DNA of 64,000 bases from Enterobacter sp. RHBSTW-00175 (GTDB lineage Bacteria; Pseudomonadota; Gammaproteobacteria; Enterobacterales; Enterobacteriaceae). Made by a program: the position numbers and the translations under genes. Below, piece by piece: positions 1-10,059 of the stretch (within the stretch, counting starts at the first letter, position 1; every line of letters starts with the position of its first letter). The stretch is taken from contig NZ_CP055930.1 in assembly GCF_013927005.1 (NCBI RefSeq), positions 186,001 through 250,000 of the forward strand, given 5' to 3'. Under the pieces are notes generated by a model, which did not search any database, was not told the origin of the DNA, and saw only the letters and a list, made by a program, of their open reading frames with translations.

Positions 1-3000
1 TGGGCGTGATGATAGGAGCCCCCACCGGAGTGGCCTGCTCGGTCTGCCCCGGTGGCAGAACTTCCGGCAACCCGGTGAATCCGCTGCTGGGAGCCAAAGT
101 GCAGCCCAGTGAAACCGATATCGCCCTGCCGGGGCCGCTGCCGTTTATTTTTTCCCGCTCTTACAGCAGTTATCAAACCAGAACGCCCGCGCCGGTGGGC
201 ATCCTCGGCCCCGGCTGGAAAGCCCCTTTCGATATCCGCTTACAGATACGCGATGAAGAGCTAATCCTCAACGACAATGGCGGGCGCAGCATTCACTTTG
301 AACCGCTGCTGCCCGGGGAGACTGCCTTCAGCCGAAGTGAGTCCCTCTGGCTGGCGCGTGGCGGCGTGGCCAGACTGCATGAGAGTAATACGCTGCATGT
401 ACTGTGGCAGACCCTGCCGGAAGACCTGCGCCTGAGTCAGCACCTTTACCTGGCGACAAACAGCGCGCGGGGACCGTGGTGGATACTCGGCTGGCCTGAA
501 CGCATACCGGAAGCCGGGGAGCCCTTACCCGCCCCGCTGCCACCGTACCGGATACTGACCGGGCTGGCCGACTGCTTCGGTCACGCGCTGGCGTTTCACC
601 GCGACCTGGACGGGATATTTACCGGCAACATCACCGCCGTTACCGATGGCGCAGGAAGGCGTTTCCGGCTGGCGCTGACCTCACAGTCACAGAGGGCGGC
701 AACAGCGCATAAACAGATGGACTCTTCCGGTGTCAGCACACCGGACTATCCGCAGAAAATACCATTATCCGGCTACGGCGAAGACAACGGTATTCGCCTT
801 GAAGCAGTGTGGCTGACGCACGACCCGGAATACCCGGATAATCTCCCGGCGTTACCCCTGGCCCGCTATACGTACACCCCACGAGGCGAGTTGTCGGCGG
901 TGTATGACCGCTCTGGCACACAGGTGCGCAGTTTCATCTATGACGAGACTCACCCCGGACGTATGACCGCGCACCAGCACGCAGGACGCCCGCAGACCAC
1001 CTACAGCTATGACGCCTCCGGTCAGGTGGTGGAGCAACACAACCCGGCTGGCCTGAACTATCGCTACGAATATAAAAAACATGCCGTCGTCATTACCGAC
1101 AGTCTGAACCGCCGCGAGGTGCTGCACACCGAAGGCGAAGGCGGATTAAAGCGGATCGTCCGGGAAGAAAAGGCCGACGGCAGTAAGGTTTCACGGGAAT
1201 TTGACCACGCGGGACGCATGGTGATGATGACTGATGCTGCCGGACACAAGACCGAATACCGGCTGAATGTGGGGTCCGGCAACGTGGATACCATTGTGAG
1301 TCCCGATGGAAGAACCACGCAATTTTATTACAGCAACCAGAGACAATTAATATCCACAGTCTGGCCTGACGGGCGGGAGAGCGAACAGAAATACGACGGT
1401 TCCGGAAGACTGATGCAGGAAAAGTCCCGCAGCGGAGATATCACCCGTTATTTTTATGATGACCCGCACAGTGACATGCCCTCTGCGGTTGAAGATGACA
1501 CCGGCAGCAAAAAGCACATGACCTGGAGCCGATACGGGCAGTTGCTGACCCTGACCGACTGTTCCGGCTATCAGACCCGGTATGAATATAACCGGTTCGG
1601 GCAGATGACCGCCTCTCATCAGGAAGAAGGTCTCAGTCAGTACCGCGCTTACGATGAACGGGGCAGGCTTATCCGCCAGAAAAATGCACAGGACCATGAA
1701 ACTCGCTATGAGTTCAGCCTGGCGGGCGACCTCACGGCCGTGACTCACCCCGATGGCAGCAGGCAAACCACAGAGTACGATGCGGCCGGACATCCGCTCA
1801 GCACCACTGAAGGTGGCCTGACCCGGCGGATGAAATACGACGCTGCCGGGCGTATCATCCGGCTTATTAATGAGAACGGGGCCAGTACCACCTTTGATTA
1901 CGACCTGCTGGACAGGCTGACACAGGAAACGGGCTTTGACGGCAGAACGCAGCGTTATCACTATAGCGTCACCGGGAAGCCTGTCCGCAGCGAGGATGAA
2001 CGTCTCGTCACCCTGTGGCACTACGATGGCTCAGACCGCCTGACGCACAGAACCGTGAACGGTTCAGAGGCGGAGCAGTCCCAGTACAACGAACGTGGCT
2101 GGCTGACTGAAATCAGCCACCTCAGTGACGGGTACCGCGTCGCCGTGCAGTATGAGTACGATAAACAGGGTCGGATAACTCTTGAGCGCCAGACGGTGCA
2201 GCATCCCGAAACGGGGGCGCTGTTGTGGCAACATGTCACCGGTCGCGATTATTCAAGGGGGCTGTTAACCCGGACCACCCCCGACAGTCTCTCACCGGTG
2301 GAATGGCTCACCTACGGTTCCGGCTATATTGCCGGGCTGAAACTCGGCGACACGCCTCTGGTCGATTTCACCCGCGACAGGCTACACCGGGAGACTCAGC
2401 GCACGTACGGGACTTACGAACAGACCACTGCATACAGCCCTGCCGGGCAGTTACAGCGCCACATGCTGAACCTGCCGGCACTGAACCGGGACTACGCTTA
2501 CAGCGACAACGGACAGCTGGTTCGCATCAGCAGTCCCCTTCAGCAGCACCATTACCAGTATGATGCCGCCGGACGGCTGAGCCGGGTGCATCTCATTCCC
2601 GCGGACACCACCGAAGACTTCCTGACCGATCCGGCGGGCAACCGGGTGGCTGCCCGGGAACAATATCCGTCACTGCCCGTGCTGTGGCGAGGTAACCGCA
2701 TCAGTGAAGACGCAGAGTTCTTTTACCATCATGACGAACACGGCAGGCTGACTGAAAAAGATGAGCGCAGCATCCGCGATGGCGGTAGCCACAATCACCA
2801 CTATCGCTACGATAACCAGCACCGCCTAGTACATTACCGTTGTGAACAGCAGGGCACAGTGTTACTGGAAAGTCGTTATGTCTGTGACCCGCTGGGGCGC
2901 CGCCTCGGTAAACGTGTATGGGTAGGAGAAGAGTGTAATACTCCGGAGGTGACGTGGTACGGCTGGGACGGCGACAGACTGACCACTACCCAGGCAGAAA

Positions 3001-4127
3001 CTCAGCGCATCCAGACCATATATATGCCGGGCAGCTTCACACCGCTAGTCCGGGTGGAAACACAGTGTGCTGAACTGACGAAAGCGGCACGCCGCACGCT
3101 GGCGGAGAAATTTCAGCAGGAGGCGAACGTAACCTTCCCGCCGGAACTGGTGGCAATGGTGGATAATCTGGAAGCGGAGTTACAGCGCGGGGAACTCAGC
3201 GAAGCTAACCGGGCGTGGCTGGCACAGTGCGGACTGATGCCGGAGCAGATACAAAACCAGATAGAACCGGAATATACGCCGCAGAGAAAAATGCATCTGT
3301 ACCACTGTGACCACCGGGGCCAGCCGCTGGCGCTGTTCAGCCATGACGGGACCATTGAATGGGAAGCGGAATATGATGAGTGGGGAAATGTTCTCCGTGA
3401 AAATAACCCGCATAATCTGGCGCAGCTCATCCGCCTGCCGGGGCAGCAGTACGATGAAGAGACGGGGCTATATTATAACCGTCACCGGTATTACGACCCA
3501 AAACAGGGACGATATATTACGCAGGATCCGATAGGGCTGAAGGGTGGATGGAATTTATATCAATACCCTTTAAATCCTGTATCTAAAATAGACTCTTTGG
3601 GTTTGATGGCATTTAGCAGTGAATTTGGAAAATGGTCAGGTTCCGCAGTGAATGCAGCATCGGAAAGTAAAATATCACACCATGAAGCAGCACTAGCAAT
3701 AGACGCTGCCAATGGACCAACATATTTTCCTCCATCAGGCTCTCTTTCACTTGATGTTAGTGGGGCATTAGATGCTTTTAGTGGAGGTAGCTTTGCTATA
3801 GGTATAGCGATTGGAACAAATAATGAAACATCTCGTAATCAAGATATATGTGTATATTATACGTTATGTGAGCATAGCGGAATAGGCTACGCCGCAGGGC
3901 TATCACTTTCTGGAACAGTCTCAGGTAGTGGACTCTCTCCCGGGGAAACAAAATCAAAAGGAATGTTGTATTCGGGAGGAGTACTAGGAAAATTATCAGC
4001 TTCAGGAGCAAAAGACACGAGTGATAATTATTCTGGAACACTAAGCATTGGCCCAGGAGTTGGCATTTACGCTGGCGAACTAACATGTTCACAACTTTCT
4101 AGATGTTTATCTGAGATAATTTTATAA
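1..4127 (+). CDS. Rhs-family polymorphic toxin, 5' end cut by window
   Basis: Rhs protein, probably a contact-dependent or type VI secretion toxin. The frame is open to the window edge, and the first visible residues ([15 protein letters not shown]) belong to the interior of Rhs proteins, so the N-terminus, perhaps with a PAAR domain, lies outside. Counting from the GTG at base 6, residues about 290-1170 are dense YD repeats that build the Rhs cocoon. The core ends with a DPIGL motif (D1174) and IDSLGL at 1195-1200, where Rhs proteins are normally cut by their own aspartyl protease. The last 173 residues form the variable tip: AT-rich, Gly/Ser-rich, with cysteines at 1282, 1288, 1361 and 1367, unlike any toxin family I recognise. 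Base composition falls sharply at about 3555, typical of tip exchange. The next gene starts 4 bases on and is the likely immunity gene. The Rhs call is sure; the tip activity is unknown. Confidence 0.93.
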   Translation, partial: GVMIGAPTGVACSVCPGGRTSGNPVNPLLGAKVQPSETDIALPGPLPFIFSRSYSSYQTRTPAPVGILGPGWKAPFDIRLQIRDEELILNDNGGRSIHFEPLLPGETAFSRSESLWLARGGVARLHESNTLHVLWQTLPEDLRLSQHLYLATNSARGPWWILGWPERIPEAGEPLPAPLPPYRILTGLADCFGHALAFHRDLDGIFTGNITAVTDGAGRRFRLALTSQSQRAATAHKQMDSSGVSTPDYPQKIPLSGYGEDNGIRLEAVWLTHDPEYPDNLPALPLARYTYTPRGELSAVYDRSGTQVRSFIYDETHPGRMTAHQHAGRPQTTYSYDASGQVVEQHNPAGLNYRYEYKKHAVVITDSLNRREVLHTEGEGGLKRIVREEKADGSKVSREFDHAGRMVMMTDAAGHKTEYRLNVGSGNVDTIVSPDGRTTQFYYSNQRQLISTVWPDGRESEQKYDGSGRLMQEKSRSGDITRYFYDDPHSDMPSAVEDDTGSKKHMTWSRYGQLLTLTDCSGYQTRYEYNRFGQMTASHQEEGLSQYRAYDERGRLIRQKNAQDHETRYEFSLAGDLTAVTHPDGSRQTTEYDAAGHPLSTTEGGLTRRMKYDAAGRIIRLINENGASTTFDYDLLDRLTQETGFDGRTQRYHYSVTGKPVRSEDERLVTLWHYDGSDRLTHRTVNGSEAEQSQYNERGWLTEISHLSDGYRVAVQYEYDKQGRITLERQTVQHPETGALLWQHVTGRDYSRGLLTRTTPDSLSPVEWLTYGSGYIAGLKLGDTPLVDFTRDRLHRETQRTYGTYEQTTAYSPAGQLQRHMLNLPALNRDYAYSDNGQLVRISSPLQQHHYQYDAAGRLSRVHLIPADTTEDFLTDPAGNRVAAREQYPSLPVLWRGNRISEDAEFFYHHDEHGRLTEKDERSIRDGGSHNHHYRYDNQHRLVHYRCEQQGTVLLESRYVCDPLGRRLGKRVWVGEECNTPEVTWYGWDGDRLTTTQAETQRIQTIYMPGSFTPLVRVETQCAELTKAARRTLAEKFQQEANVTFPPELVAMVDNLEAELQRGELSEANRAWLAQCGLMPEQIQNQIEPEYTPQRKMHLYHCDHRGQPLALFSHDGTIEWEAEYDEWGNVLRENNPHNLAQLIRLPGQQYDEETGLYYNRHRYYDPKQGRYITQDPIGLKGGWNLYQYPLNPVSKIDSLGLMAFSSEFGKWSGSAVNAASESKISHHEAALAIDAANGPTYFPPSGSLSLDVSGALDAFSGGSFAIGIAIGTNNETSRNQDICVYYTLCEHSGIGYAAGLSLSGTVSGSGLSPGETKSKGMLYSGGVLGKLSASGAKDTSDNYSGTLSIGPGVGIYAGELTCSQLSRCLSEIIL
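3423..3577 (+). repeat. Rhs core-end repeat, copy 1
   Basis: 155 bp at the end of the rhs core, repeated at 4682-4836 with three mismatches by my alignment. Copy 1 lies inside the intact gene. The identical stretch immediately before two different tips gives the homology needed for tip switching; a crossover between the copies would delete the present tip and its immunity gene and fuse the orphan tip in frame. Confidence 0.9.
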
Positions 4128-4131
4128 CAAT

Positions 4132-4593
4132 ATGAAGATCAAGAAAAAATTCATACTTTCATTAATGTTGACAATCGTCATTTTTACATTTTTCAGTTCA
4201 ACACTGAAAAATAAATTAATTAAAAGTGATAAAGATGTCAGAACGTCAGCAAAAATCATGGTTAACATAATCCAGGAAAATTACAACAACGGAGACTTTT
4301 TTAAAATCTACAACACTGGAACAGATGATTTTAAAAAACTCACTCCAGAAAATAATTTTTTCTTATTAATGAAAAGAAAGAAAGAAGTGCTAGGCGACTT
4401 TGTCAGTTCAACGTTAATGGTAAGCAATGTTATAAATTCAAATATTGTTATACTTACATATCGCTCTACATATGAAAATTATTCATTAATTGAAGAGTTT
4501 CAATTCATTCGAAAAGATAAAAAGAATGAATTGCAATTGGGAACATATTTTATTGATGATGGAGGAAAAAAAGGTGAAGTAATAAGGCAATAA
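4132..4593 (+). CDS. Membrane-anchored protein, candidate Rhs immunity protein
   Basis: A 153-residue protein beginning four bases after the rhs stop, so it is almost certainly co-expressed with it. Residues 2-6 are basic (KIKKK) and about 7-26 are hydrophobic, giving an uncleaved signal anchor or a signal peptide. The rest, rich in Lys, Asn and Phe, would lie in the periplasm. The pattern around residues 45-110 (ENYNNGDFFKIYNTGTDDF, then KRKKEVLGDF) resembles the DUF4019/DUF3887-type fold of small periplasmic proteins; this is an impression from pattern, not a search. Very AT-rich like the rhs tip, consistent with both arriving together. Position and topology suggest immunity to the preceding tip, and therefore a toxin that acts in the periplasm or inner membrane. 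The function is inferred from context only. Confidence 0.7.
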   Translation: MKIKKKFILSLMLTIVIFTFFSSTLKNKLIKSDKDVRTSAKIMVNIIQENYNNGDFFKIYNTGTDDFKKLTPENNFFLLMKRKKEVLGDFVSSTLMVSNVINSNIVILTYRSTYENYSLIEEFQFIRKDKKNELQLGTYFIDDGGKKGEVIRQ

Positions 4594-4681
4594 AAAGGTT
4601 TCTAATTAGATTAGGATTAGCTACAGTGTTCAGAAAATGCATACAATACGTGAATATAATCCAGAAGTGACGTGACTGCTA

Positions 4682-4836
4682 CAGCTCATCCGCCTGCCAG
4701 GGCAGCAGTACGATGAAGAGACGGGGCTATATTATAACCGTCACCGGTATTACGACCCAAAACAGGGACGATATATTACGCAGGATCCGATAGGGCTGAA
4801 GGGAGGATGGCATTTATATCAATACCCTTTAAATCC
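4682..4836 (+). repeat. Rhs core-end repeat, copy 2
   Basis: Second copy of the 155 bp core-end sequence found at 3423-3577, three mismatches. It starts abruptly at the CAG of the QLIRLPG codons and fades after the codons for NP, just before the tip diverges. GC-rich against AT-rich surroundings. Confidence 0.9.
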
Positions 4837-5167
4837 GGTTACAAACACAGACCCATTAGGCTTACAGGGGATTGGATCCTTTGGTAAAGGGTACGCTGAT
4901 TACTGCGGCGCTATAAATTCAGCGGTGACTCATCTATCTCCAGGAGATGCAGTAAATGTCAGACATAATATGGAAACAATGCATAATGTTTATAATCCAT
5001 TATCTGAGTTTGTATTTGGGGTAAGCGTAGGTGCCCCTCTTATTAGCATGAGTGCTTTAGAGCTTGGAACCGCCTCATCAATCGAAGTTGTGGAAAGAGG
5101 TGCAGCCTGTGTCAATGATGTAGCTAGTGCTCTGATTGTTGAGAAAGAAACTGATATAAAAATTTAA
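4682..5167 (+). pseudogene. Displaced Rhs C-terminal module (orphan tip)
   Basis: An open frame runs from 4682 to the stop at 5165-5167. It encodes the last ~50 residues of an Rhs core ([33 protein letters not shown]) and then a different ~98-residue tip starting [14 protein letters not shown] stop codon (TGA, 4673-4675) lies just upstream in frame and there is no start codon in the core part, so it cannot be expressed as an Rhs on its own. The first usable start, GTG at 4925, would give only an 80-residue tip fragment. This is the known rhs arrangement in which older tips are kept downstream as recombination cassettes. The tip has a hydrophobic stretch (about [19 protein letters not shown]) and no family I recognise. 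Its junction keeps the canonical DPLGL, unlike the DSLGL of the active rhs. Confidence 0.85.
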
Positions 5168-5295
5168 CTTTGACATGCACAAAAGCTTTTTTAAATAAAA
5201 ACTCTGGTTTTTTTCAAGAAAAAACATCAGATTTTCTTATCGATAGCTTATCTTCTTATAGCCAAAAGCAGTGAACCATATATAAGAGCCATATA

Positions 5296-6283
5296 ATGAA
5301 AAAACACACTCCGTTGTATCTAGTGGTCTTCGGCATCACAGTAGTTATACTGATAATGTATCACTTCATTAATACGAATTATAAATCAACTCACGAAGAT
5401 AAAAAAAACAGATAACTTACTTAACTGCCAGAATATTAAAGAACTCGAAAAACAAGCTAAACAAGGTAAGCCATCTGCACTTTCTGAACTAGGCTTTTGC
5501 TATGAATCTGGGCAAGGTGTAAACAAAAGCTATGAGAAATCATTTGCTCTTTACAGTGAGTCAGCAAAACAAGGATATGGAATCGCACAGTTTAATATTG
5601 GCAATGCATACAGACATGGCAGAGGAGTAACCCTGAATTATCAAAAAGCAGTCGAATGGTATCACAAAGCAGCCGAGCAAAACATTATAAGATCACAGGT
5701 TGTTCTTGGCAATATGTATATAAATGGGCAAGGTGTACCGATGGACACCAATAAAGCTATCGAGTGGTATACAAAGGCAGCAAAATATAACAACACTGCA
5801 GCAATGAATAACTTGTGGAATATATATAGTGATGGAACTGGTATCCCAACCGATAATAAAAGAGCCGAAGATTGGTATCTGAAAGCAGTTAATCTCGGCT
5901 CTATGAGTGCAAGAAATTCACTGGGAGCTTTTTATGGCAGAGGGTTGGGACGACATCCTGGCGATCAGGATAAAGCTTTACAACTAGTTGAAGCATCAGC
6001 ATGTCAGGGGTATGTTCAGGCCCAAATGAACCTTGCTTCATTTTATATGGAAAATGATGGCGAAGCGCCCATTGATTACAAAAAATCATACGCCTGGTAT
6101 TATATTGCATCAATTAATGGCTCGAAAAACGCTGAAAGTGAACTTAACTGGCTCACCAGAAAAATGAGCAATAAAGAACTCATCGATGCAAAAAAAATGG
6201 CAACAGAGTACAGTCAAAAATATCGTTCCTCACCAATTGAAAATGATACCTACAAATCTCAAACAGAATGTAGATATCCCTAG
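5296..6283 (+). pseudogene. Sel1-repeat protein, interrupted at an A8 run
   Basis: ATG at 5296 opens a frame coding for a basic start and a hydrophobic anchor (about residues 5-24, LYLVVFGITVVILIMYHF). It stops after only 39 residues, just beyond a run of eight A (5401-5408). Reading the run as seven A joins it to a long open frame ending at 6283, with six Sel1 (TPR-like) repeats of about 36 residues (for example ELGFCYESGQGV, NIGNAYRHGRGV, LGNMYINGQGV). The whole protein would be about 328 residues: one membrane anchor plus a periplasmic Sel1 domain. Sel1 proteins occur as immunity or adaptor partners of Rhs and T6SS effectors, which fits its place after the orphan tip, but that role is inferred. 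The break may be a real frameshift, a sequencing error, or a slippery site that still makes some full protein. The internal ATG at 5714 would give only the last 189 residues. Confidence 0.75.
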
Positions 6284-6528
6284 TATTGGAGCGAATGGAC
6301 CTGAGCCAGGCTACGACTATGACACCATGGTTTAGCCATCGCAATTATGGCTGTTCCTTCATGCAATCAACCAGGAAGGGAACTAGGTGAAGGCTAGCAG
6401 ACTATTACGTACAAACCATCAGGTAGAATGCTGGTCCCTGTGCGATTGAGAATTTTATATCTGGCTAACAAGGCATCTGGTCCCCTGCAGGCCGGGTAAG
6501 GCAAATCTGCCACCCGGCACAACAGACA
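6284..6528. other. Gene-free stretch between Rhs island and asmA
   Basis: No convincing gene. A short open frame follows the Sel1 stop and ends near 6335. It may be a worn remnant of another rhs-associated gene, but nothing recognisable remains. The right end holds a REP-like palindrome (6491-6518). The boundary between island and backbone probably lies here. Confidence 0.5.
6491..6518. repeat. REP-type palindrome
   Basis: GCCGGGTAAGGC and its imperfect complement GCCACCCGGC separated by a short loop, the arms of enterobacterial REP elements. It lies just downstream of asmA and may end or stabilise its transcript. Confidence 0.7.
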
Positions 6529-8379
6529 TCAAAGCTTATCTAACAGCTTCTTCACGTCCTTCCCGCTTTGCGAATCCTTATTACGATCCGCCCAGTCGTT
6601 CAGTCGACGCTTCGCTTCATCCTGCAAATGCTTACGTAGCACTTGATCCACCTGAAGGCTGTAGTTCAGCGCCTGCCATTTACCGTACACGTTCAGCGGG
6701 ATCGGCGTTTCTTTCAGGAAGTCGATCAGCTTGCTTTCGCCTTCCCAGCCGGATAACACACGCACTTTAAAACGCGTATCCGCCGTCTCTTTCACCAGGT
6801 CGAGCGAACCGGCACCGGTCAAAGACAGTAAGGATGATGTCCCTTCCATGCTATCCAGCGAAAGCTGTCCGTTGTCCAGCGTCAGGTCCGTGGTAAATGC
6901 GTCAAGACGCGTTGCGCTGTCGTAGTTCTCTTTAGCTTTCACATCACTGCTGCGTTCAACCGCCTGCTGCACCAGTTGCTGGAAGTTCAGCCCTTCCATG
7001 CGGGTGTCTTTCAGGTCAAGATGCGCCTGCCCCTGCCATTCGCGGCGGAAAGCATCAGCATCAATCCTGGTGCCGGAGAAATCCCCCGCCAGCGTCATCT
7101 GTCCGGTCAGTGAGATCGGGTAATTGAAGGCTTTAAGGATGGTGCCAATTTCAACATTTTCGAGACGCGGCTGGAATTCTGCCGTCGGGTTGTCGTTGCG
7201 TACGTCCAGAGTGCCGGGTAATGAAAGGTGCCCTGCGCCCATTTTGCCACTGAGTTCAGAGATAACCAGCAGGCCATTATGGTTGAACATCTGGCTGCTG
7301 ACGTCAGTGAAGTCGATACCACGCCAGCGCACGCTGTTAGCCTTGAGCAAGACATCGGCGGTAAAGCCACGCAACCCGTTGTAATCAGGCTGGTCAAGAT
7401 TCGACGAGATAACAGGACGCGGCTGCTTCACCTGGCTCTGACCGTTCTGCGGTGCATCAGCGCTGGCGGCATCCGGCGAAGGGGCCGCGAGCAGATTTTC
7501 CAGATTGAGCTTATCGAATTGCAGGTTGAACACCCACTTCGGTTTTTCAGCAAGCGTGACGCTCGCCTGCCCTTTCAGGTTGCTGTCATTGGCCTGCAAA
7601 TTAAGATTATCCAGCTCAAGCTGTTTAAGCTCTTCACGCCAGACCGCCTGTAATGTGCCCTGCCCGGTAATACCTTGTGTCGGCAGGTCTGCGCCCGTGA
7701 GCTGCCAGTTAAGCTGCTGGATATCCGCCGTCAGCTGATGCGGATAATCTGCGGCGTTGACGTTTGCGTCCAGAGACACCGTCAGATCCCGCTGATCGCG
7801 ATTGACACGCCCGGAGAATTCAATGGCTGCCTGGTGGTTTGCATCCTGCTCCATCTTCAGGCTGATATTGCGCACGGTGACCTGTTCATCATCTTCATGC
7901 TGAAACACGAGGACGCTGTCGGCCACTTTCAGACTGCCAATATCGAACGACCAGCCAGTATCAGACGGCGCATCCGGTAAGGTATTTTCACGCGGCGCAA
8001 CCGGCGCATCGGATGTACGGACCGCTTCGGTTTGCGGTGTAAGCTGGATCACCGCACCTTTGAGCATCACCTGGTTGACCTGGAGCTGATGCGAAAAGAG
8101 CGGGATCAGAGCGACATCAAGACGCATGTTATCTGCCGACACCAGCGGCGCTGACGCCCCAGGCGCCGTTAACGACATGCGACCAGAGAGGATGCTGAGC
8201 TGCGGCCAGACGTGCCAGCGCAGCGGCCCATCAAGCTTCAGTTGATATCCGCTGCGCACCTCGACCTGACGCACCATGTAGGCGCGAAAATCATTTGGGT
8301 TAACCAGCAGAACCAACGCCGAAAGGCCAGCTACCAGCACCACCAGCAAAATCATCAGCGTTGTCAGAACTCTTCTCAT
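6529..8379 (-). CDS. asmA: AsmA, outer-membrane biogenesis protein
   Basis: AsmA belongs to the AsmA/TamB/VPS13-like bridge proteins, anchored in the inner membrane with most of the chain in the periplasm; it affects LPS and outer-membrane assembly. At 616 residues it matches the E. coli length (617). The N-terminal hydrophobic segment (about residues 5-25, LTTLMILLVVLVAGLSALVLLV) is the anchor. The AsmA N-terminal domain follows (NPNDFRAYMVRQVEVRSGY), and the C-terminal AsmA2 region holds LKDTRMEGLNFQQLVQQAV. A good ribosome site (GAGGA) precedes the ATG. The gene starts 22 bases after the dcd stop, so dcd and asmA are probably one transcript. In E. coli the other neighbour is yegH; here the Rhs island takes that place. 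Confidence 0.97.
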   Translation of the reverse strand: MRRVLTTLMILLVVLVAGLSALVLLVNPNDFRAYMVRQVEVRSGYQLKLDGPLRWHVWPQLSILSGRMSLTAPGASAPLVSADNMRLDVALIPLFSHQLQVNQVMLKGAVIQLTPQTEAVRTSDAPVAPRENTLPDAPSDTGWSFDIGSLKVADSVLVFQHEDDEQVTVRNISLKMEQDANHQAAIEFSGRVNRDQRDLTVSLDANVNAADYPHQLTADIQQLNWQLTGADLPTQGITGQGTLQAVWREELKQLELDNLNLQANDSNLKGQASVTLAEKPKWVFNLQFDKLNLENLLAAPSPDAASADAPQNGQSQVKQPRPVISSNLDQPDYNGLRGFTADVLLKANSVRWRGIDFTDVSSQMFNHNGLLVISELSGKMGAGHLSLPGTLDVRNDNPTAEFQPRLENVEIGTILKAFNYPISLTGQMTLAGDFSGTRIDADAFRREWQGQAHLDLKDTRMEGLNFQQLVQQAVERSSDVKAKENYDSATRLDAFTTDLTLDNGQLSLDSMEGTSSLLSLTGAGSLDLVKETADTRFKVRVLSGWEGESKLIDFLKETPIPLNVYGKWQALNYSLQVDQVLRKHLQDEAKRRLNDWADRNKDSQSGKDVKKLLDKL

Positions 8380-8401
8380 GGCATCCTCAGTGGACTAACA
8401 A

Positions 8402-8983
8402 TCAGTCTTTATCGATACGGCTGGCGACGGCACCCTGCTGATCGCGGTATTTAGCATCCTGACGGCGATTGTAAGGACGCGCTGCCGGGCCGGACAGCGG
8501 CTCGAAGCTCAGCGCCCCAATCATCATACCAGGACGCAGTGCCAGCGGCAGTTTACCAGCATTGAAAAACTCCAGCACAATACGACCAGACCAGCCCGGA
8601 TCGATACGGTGTGCGGTCACGTGTACCATCAGCCCCAGACGCGCCAGAGAGGAACGGCCATCCAGCCAGCCAACCAGGTCAGCCGGAAGCGTGACGGACT
8701 CAAAGGTGACTGCCAGGGCGAGCTCGCCCGGATGAAGGTAAAACGCGTCACCTTCTTCAAGTACAATTTCATCACTCATTACGCGGTCAAGCGCAGCGCT
8801 GACTTCATCTTTCGGCCCGCTGAGGTCGATAAATGGCGCAGTATGACCACTGAACGTACGGAATTTATTCCCCAGACGCACATCAACGGTCACACCGTTG
8901 ATTCGCTCCACAGGCGGACGAGGAGTAATAGACAGGCGGCCTTCATCCAGCCAGGCTTCTATATCTTGGTCACAAAGACGCAT
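8402..8983 (-). CDS. dcd: dCTP deaminase
   Basis: Converts dCTP to dUTP and ammonia, the main source of dUTP for thymidylate synthesis in enterobacteria. 193 residues, the usual length. The active-site region [15 protein letters not shown], containing the catalytic glutamate, and the preceding [17 protein letters not shown] segment are intact, as is the N-terminal [15 protein letters not shown]. The ATG has a clear AAGGAG site. It lies between udk and asmA on the same strand, as in E. coli. Cytosolic homotrimer by family knowledge. Confidence 0.98.
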   Translation of the reverse strand: MRLCDQDIEAWLDEGRLSITPRPPVERINGVTVDVRLGNKFRTFSGHTAPFIDLSGPKDEVSAALDRVMSDEIVLEEGDAFYLHPGELALAVTFESVTLPADLVGWLDGRSSLARLGLMVHVTAHRIDPGWSGRIVLEFFNAGKLPLALRPGMMIGALSFEPLSGPAARPYNRRQDAKYRDQQGAVASRIDKD

Positions 8984-9074
8984 GGCACTTTCTCCTTTCG
9001 TGCATCAATGCCTGAAGCCTGTCAGGCTTCAGGGCAAACCAGGTTATCTCTGAACGGTACACAATTCGCGCGGT

Positions 9075-9716
9075 TTATTCAAAAAACTGGCTGATTTTCG
9101 CTTTTAAGATATCAATGGCGATACGGTTTTTACCGCCGCGAGGCACGATGATATCGGCGTATTGCTTGGACGGTTCGATAAATTGCAGGAACATCGGACG
9201 GACGGTTTTCTGGTATTGCGCCATAACGGAATCCATCGAACGGCCACGTTCGTTAACGTCACGCTTGATACGACGCATCAGGCAGATATCCAGCGGGGTA
9301 TCAACAAAGATAGAGAAGTTCATTGATTCACGCAGGCGAGCATCCGTCAGTAACAGAATGCCCTCAAGGATAATGACCTTTTTCGGTTCAATACGTACCG
9401 TTTCTTTGGTACGGGTATGCTCAACATAGCTGTAAACAGGCAGTTCGATCGCCTGGCCGCTTTTAAGCGCTTCTAAATGCTGGAACAGCAGGCTGTGATC
9501 CATTGCATTCGGATGGTCATAGTTGGTTTTAACGCGCTCTTCCATCGAGAGATGCGATTGATCTTTATAATAGCTATCTTCGGGAATGACACCGATGTGC
9601 TCATCACCAACTTGATCTCGCAGTTCGCGATAAAGCGTACTGGCAATAAGACTTTTACCTGAAGCCGATGCGCCGGCGATGCCGATAATGACGCACTGAT
9701 GAGACTTATCAGTCAT
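9075..9716 (-). CDS. udk: Uridine/cytidine kinase
   Basis: Phosphorylates uridine and cytidine to UMP and CMP in pyrimidine salvage, using GTP or ATP. I start it at the ATG at 9716 ([20 protein letters not shown]), which gives 213 residues as in E. coli. The frame is open for 42 codons more upstream, but that part has no family resemblance. The P-loop GASASGKS is near residue 16, and the Asp-rich [16 protein letters not shown] and the C-terminal [16 protein letters not shown] are typical. It ends 91 bases before dcd, and the three genes udk-dcd-asmA read in the same direction. Confidence 0.97.
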   Translation of the reverse strand: MTDKSHQCVIIGIAGASASGKSLIASTLYRELRDQVGDEHIGVIPEDSYYKDQSHLSMEERVKTNYDHPNAMDHSLLFQHLEALKSGQAIELPVYSYVEHTRTKETVRIEPKKVIILEGILLLTDARLRESMNFSIFVDTPLDICLMRRIKRDVNERGRSMDSVMAQYQKTVRPMFLQFIEPSKQYADIIVPRGGKNRIAIDILKAKISQFFE

Positions 9717-10059
9717 AAATTTAGCGACCTGATTAACCTGGATGTTAAGGAAGGACGACGCCGGAGCGTCAAACGCGGCAATTATAGGGATTTCGTGGGC
9801 GTGATACCAGTCGAATACACAGGTTATGCGAGACAGCCTCAAAAGTGACTTTTCACTCCCTTAACGAAATTTAAATGACCATTTTTTCGTCGTTTAACAA
9901 GATTTTTTTGCAGAGTAACTATTTAATAAGTCTATGATGTCAAATTATGAGCAGTCGCCATATGAATTGTAAATTGTTTGTACTAGCATAAACGAAATTC
10001 ATAAATTCATTCGTCTGGACCTGTTTCCGGACGGCCTCGCGTCCCTGGATAAAGCGGTA
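9717..10059. other. Divergent promoter region between udk and yegE
   Basis: About 340 bases without a supported gene. The middle (about 9850-10010) is AT-rich and would hold both promoters. A small GC-rich inverted repeat (GGACCTGTTTCCGG, 10018-10031) lies shortly before yegE. I could not assign a definite operator. Confidence 0.5.

Noticed and set aside
4925..5167. 80-codon frame starting at GTG 4925 as an independent gene
   Set aside because: The frame is open back to 4676 and encodes Rhs core-end residues before this GTG, so it is better explained as part of a displaced Rhs tip.
9717..9842. 42-codon N-terminal extension of udk
   Set aside because: E. coli Udk starts at the internal Met giving 213 residues; the extension has no homology and lies in the promoter area.
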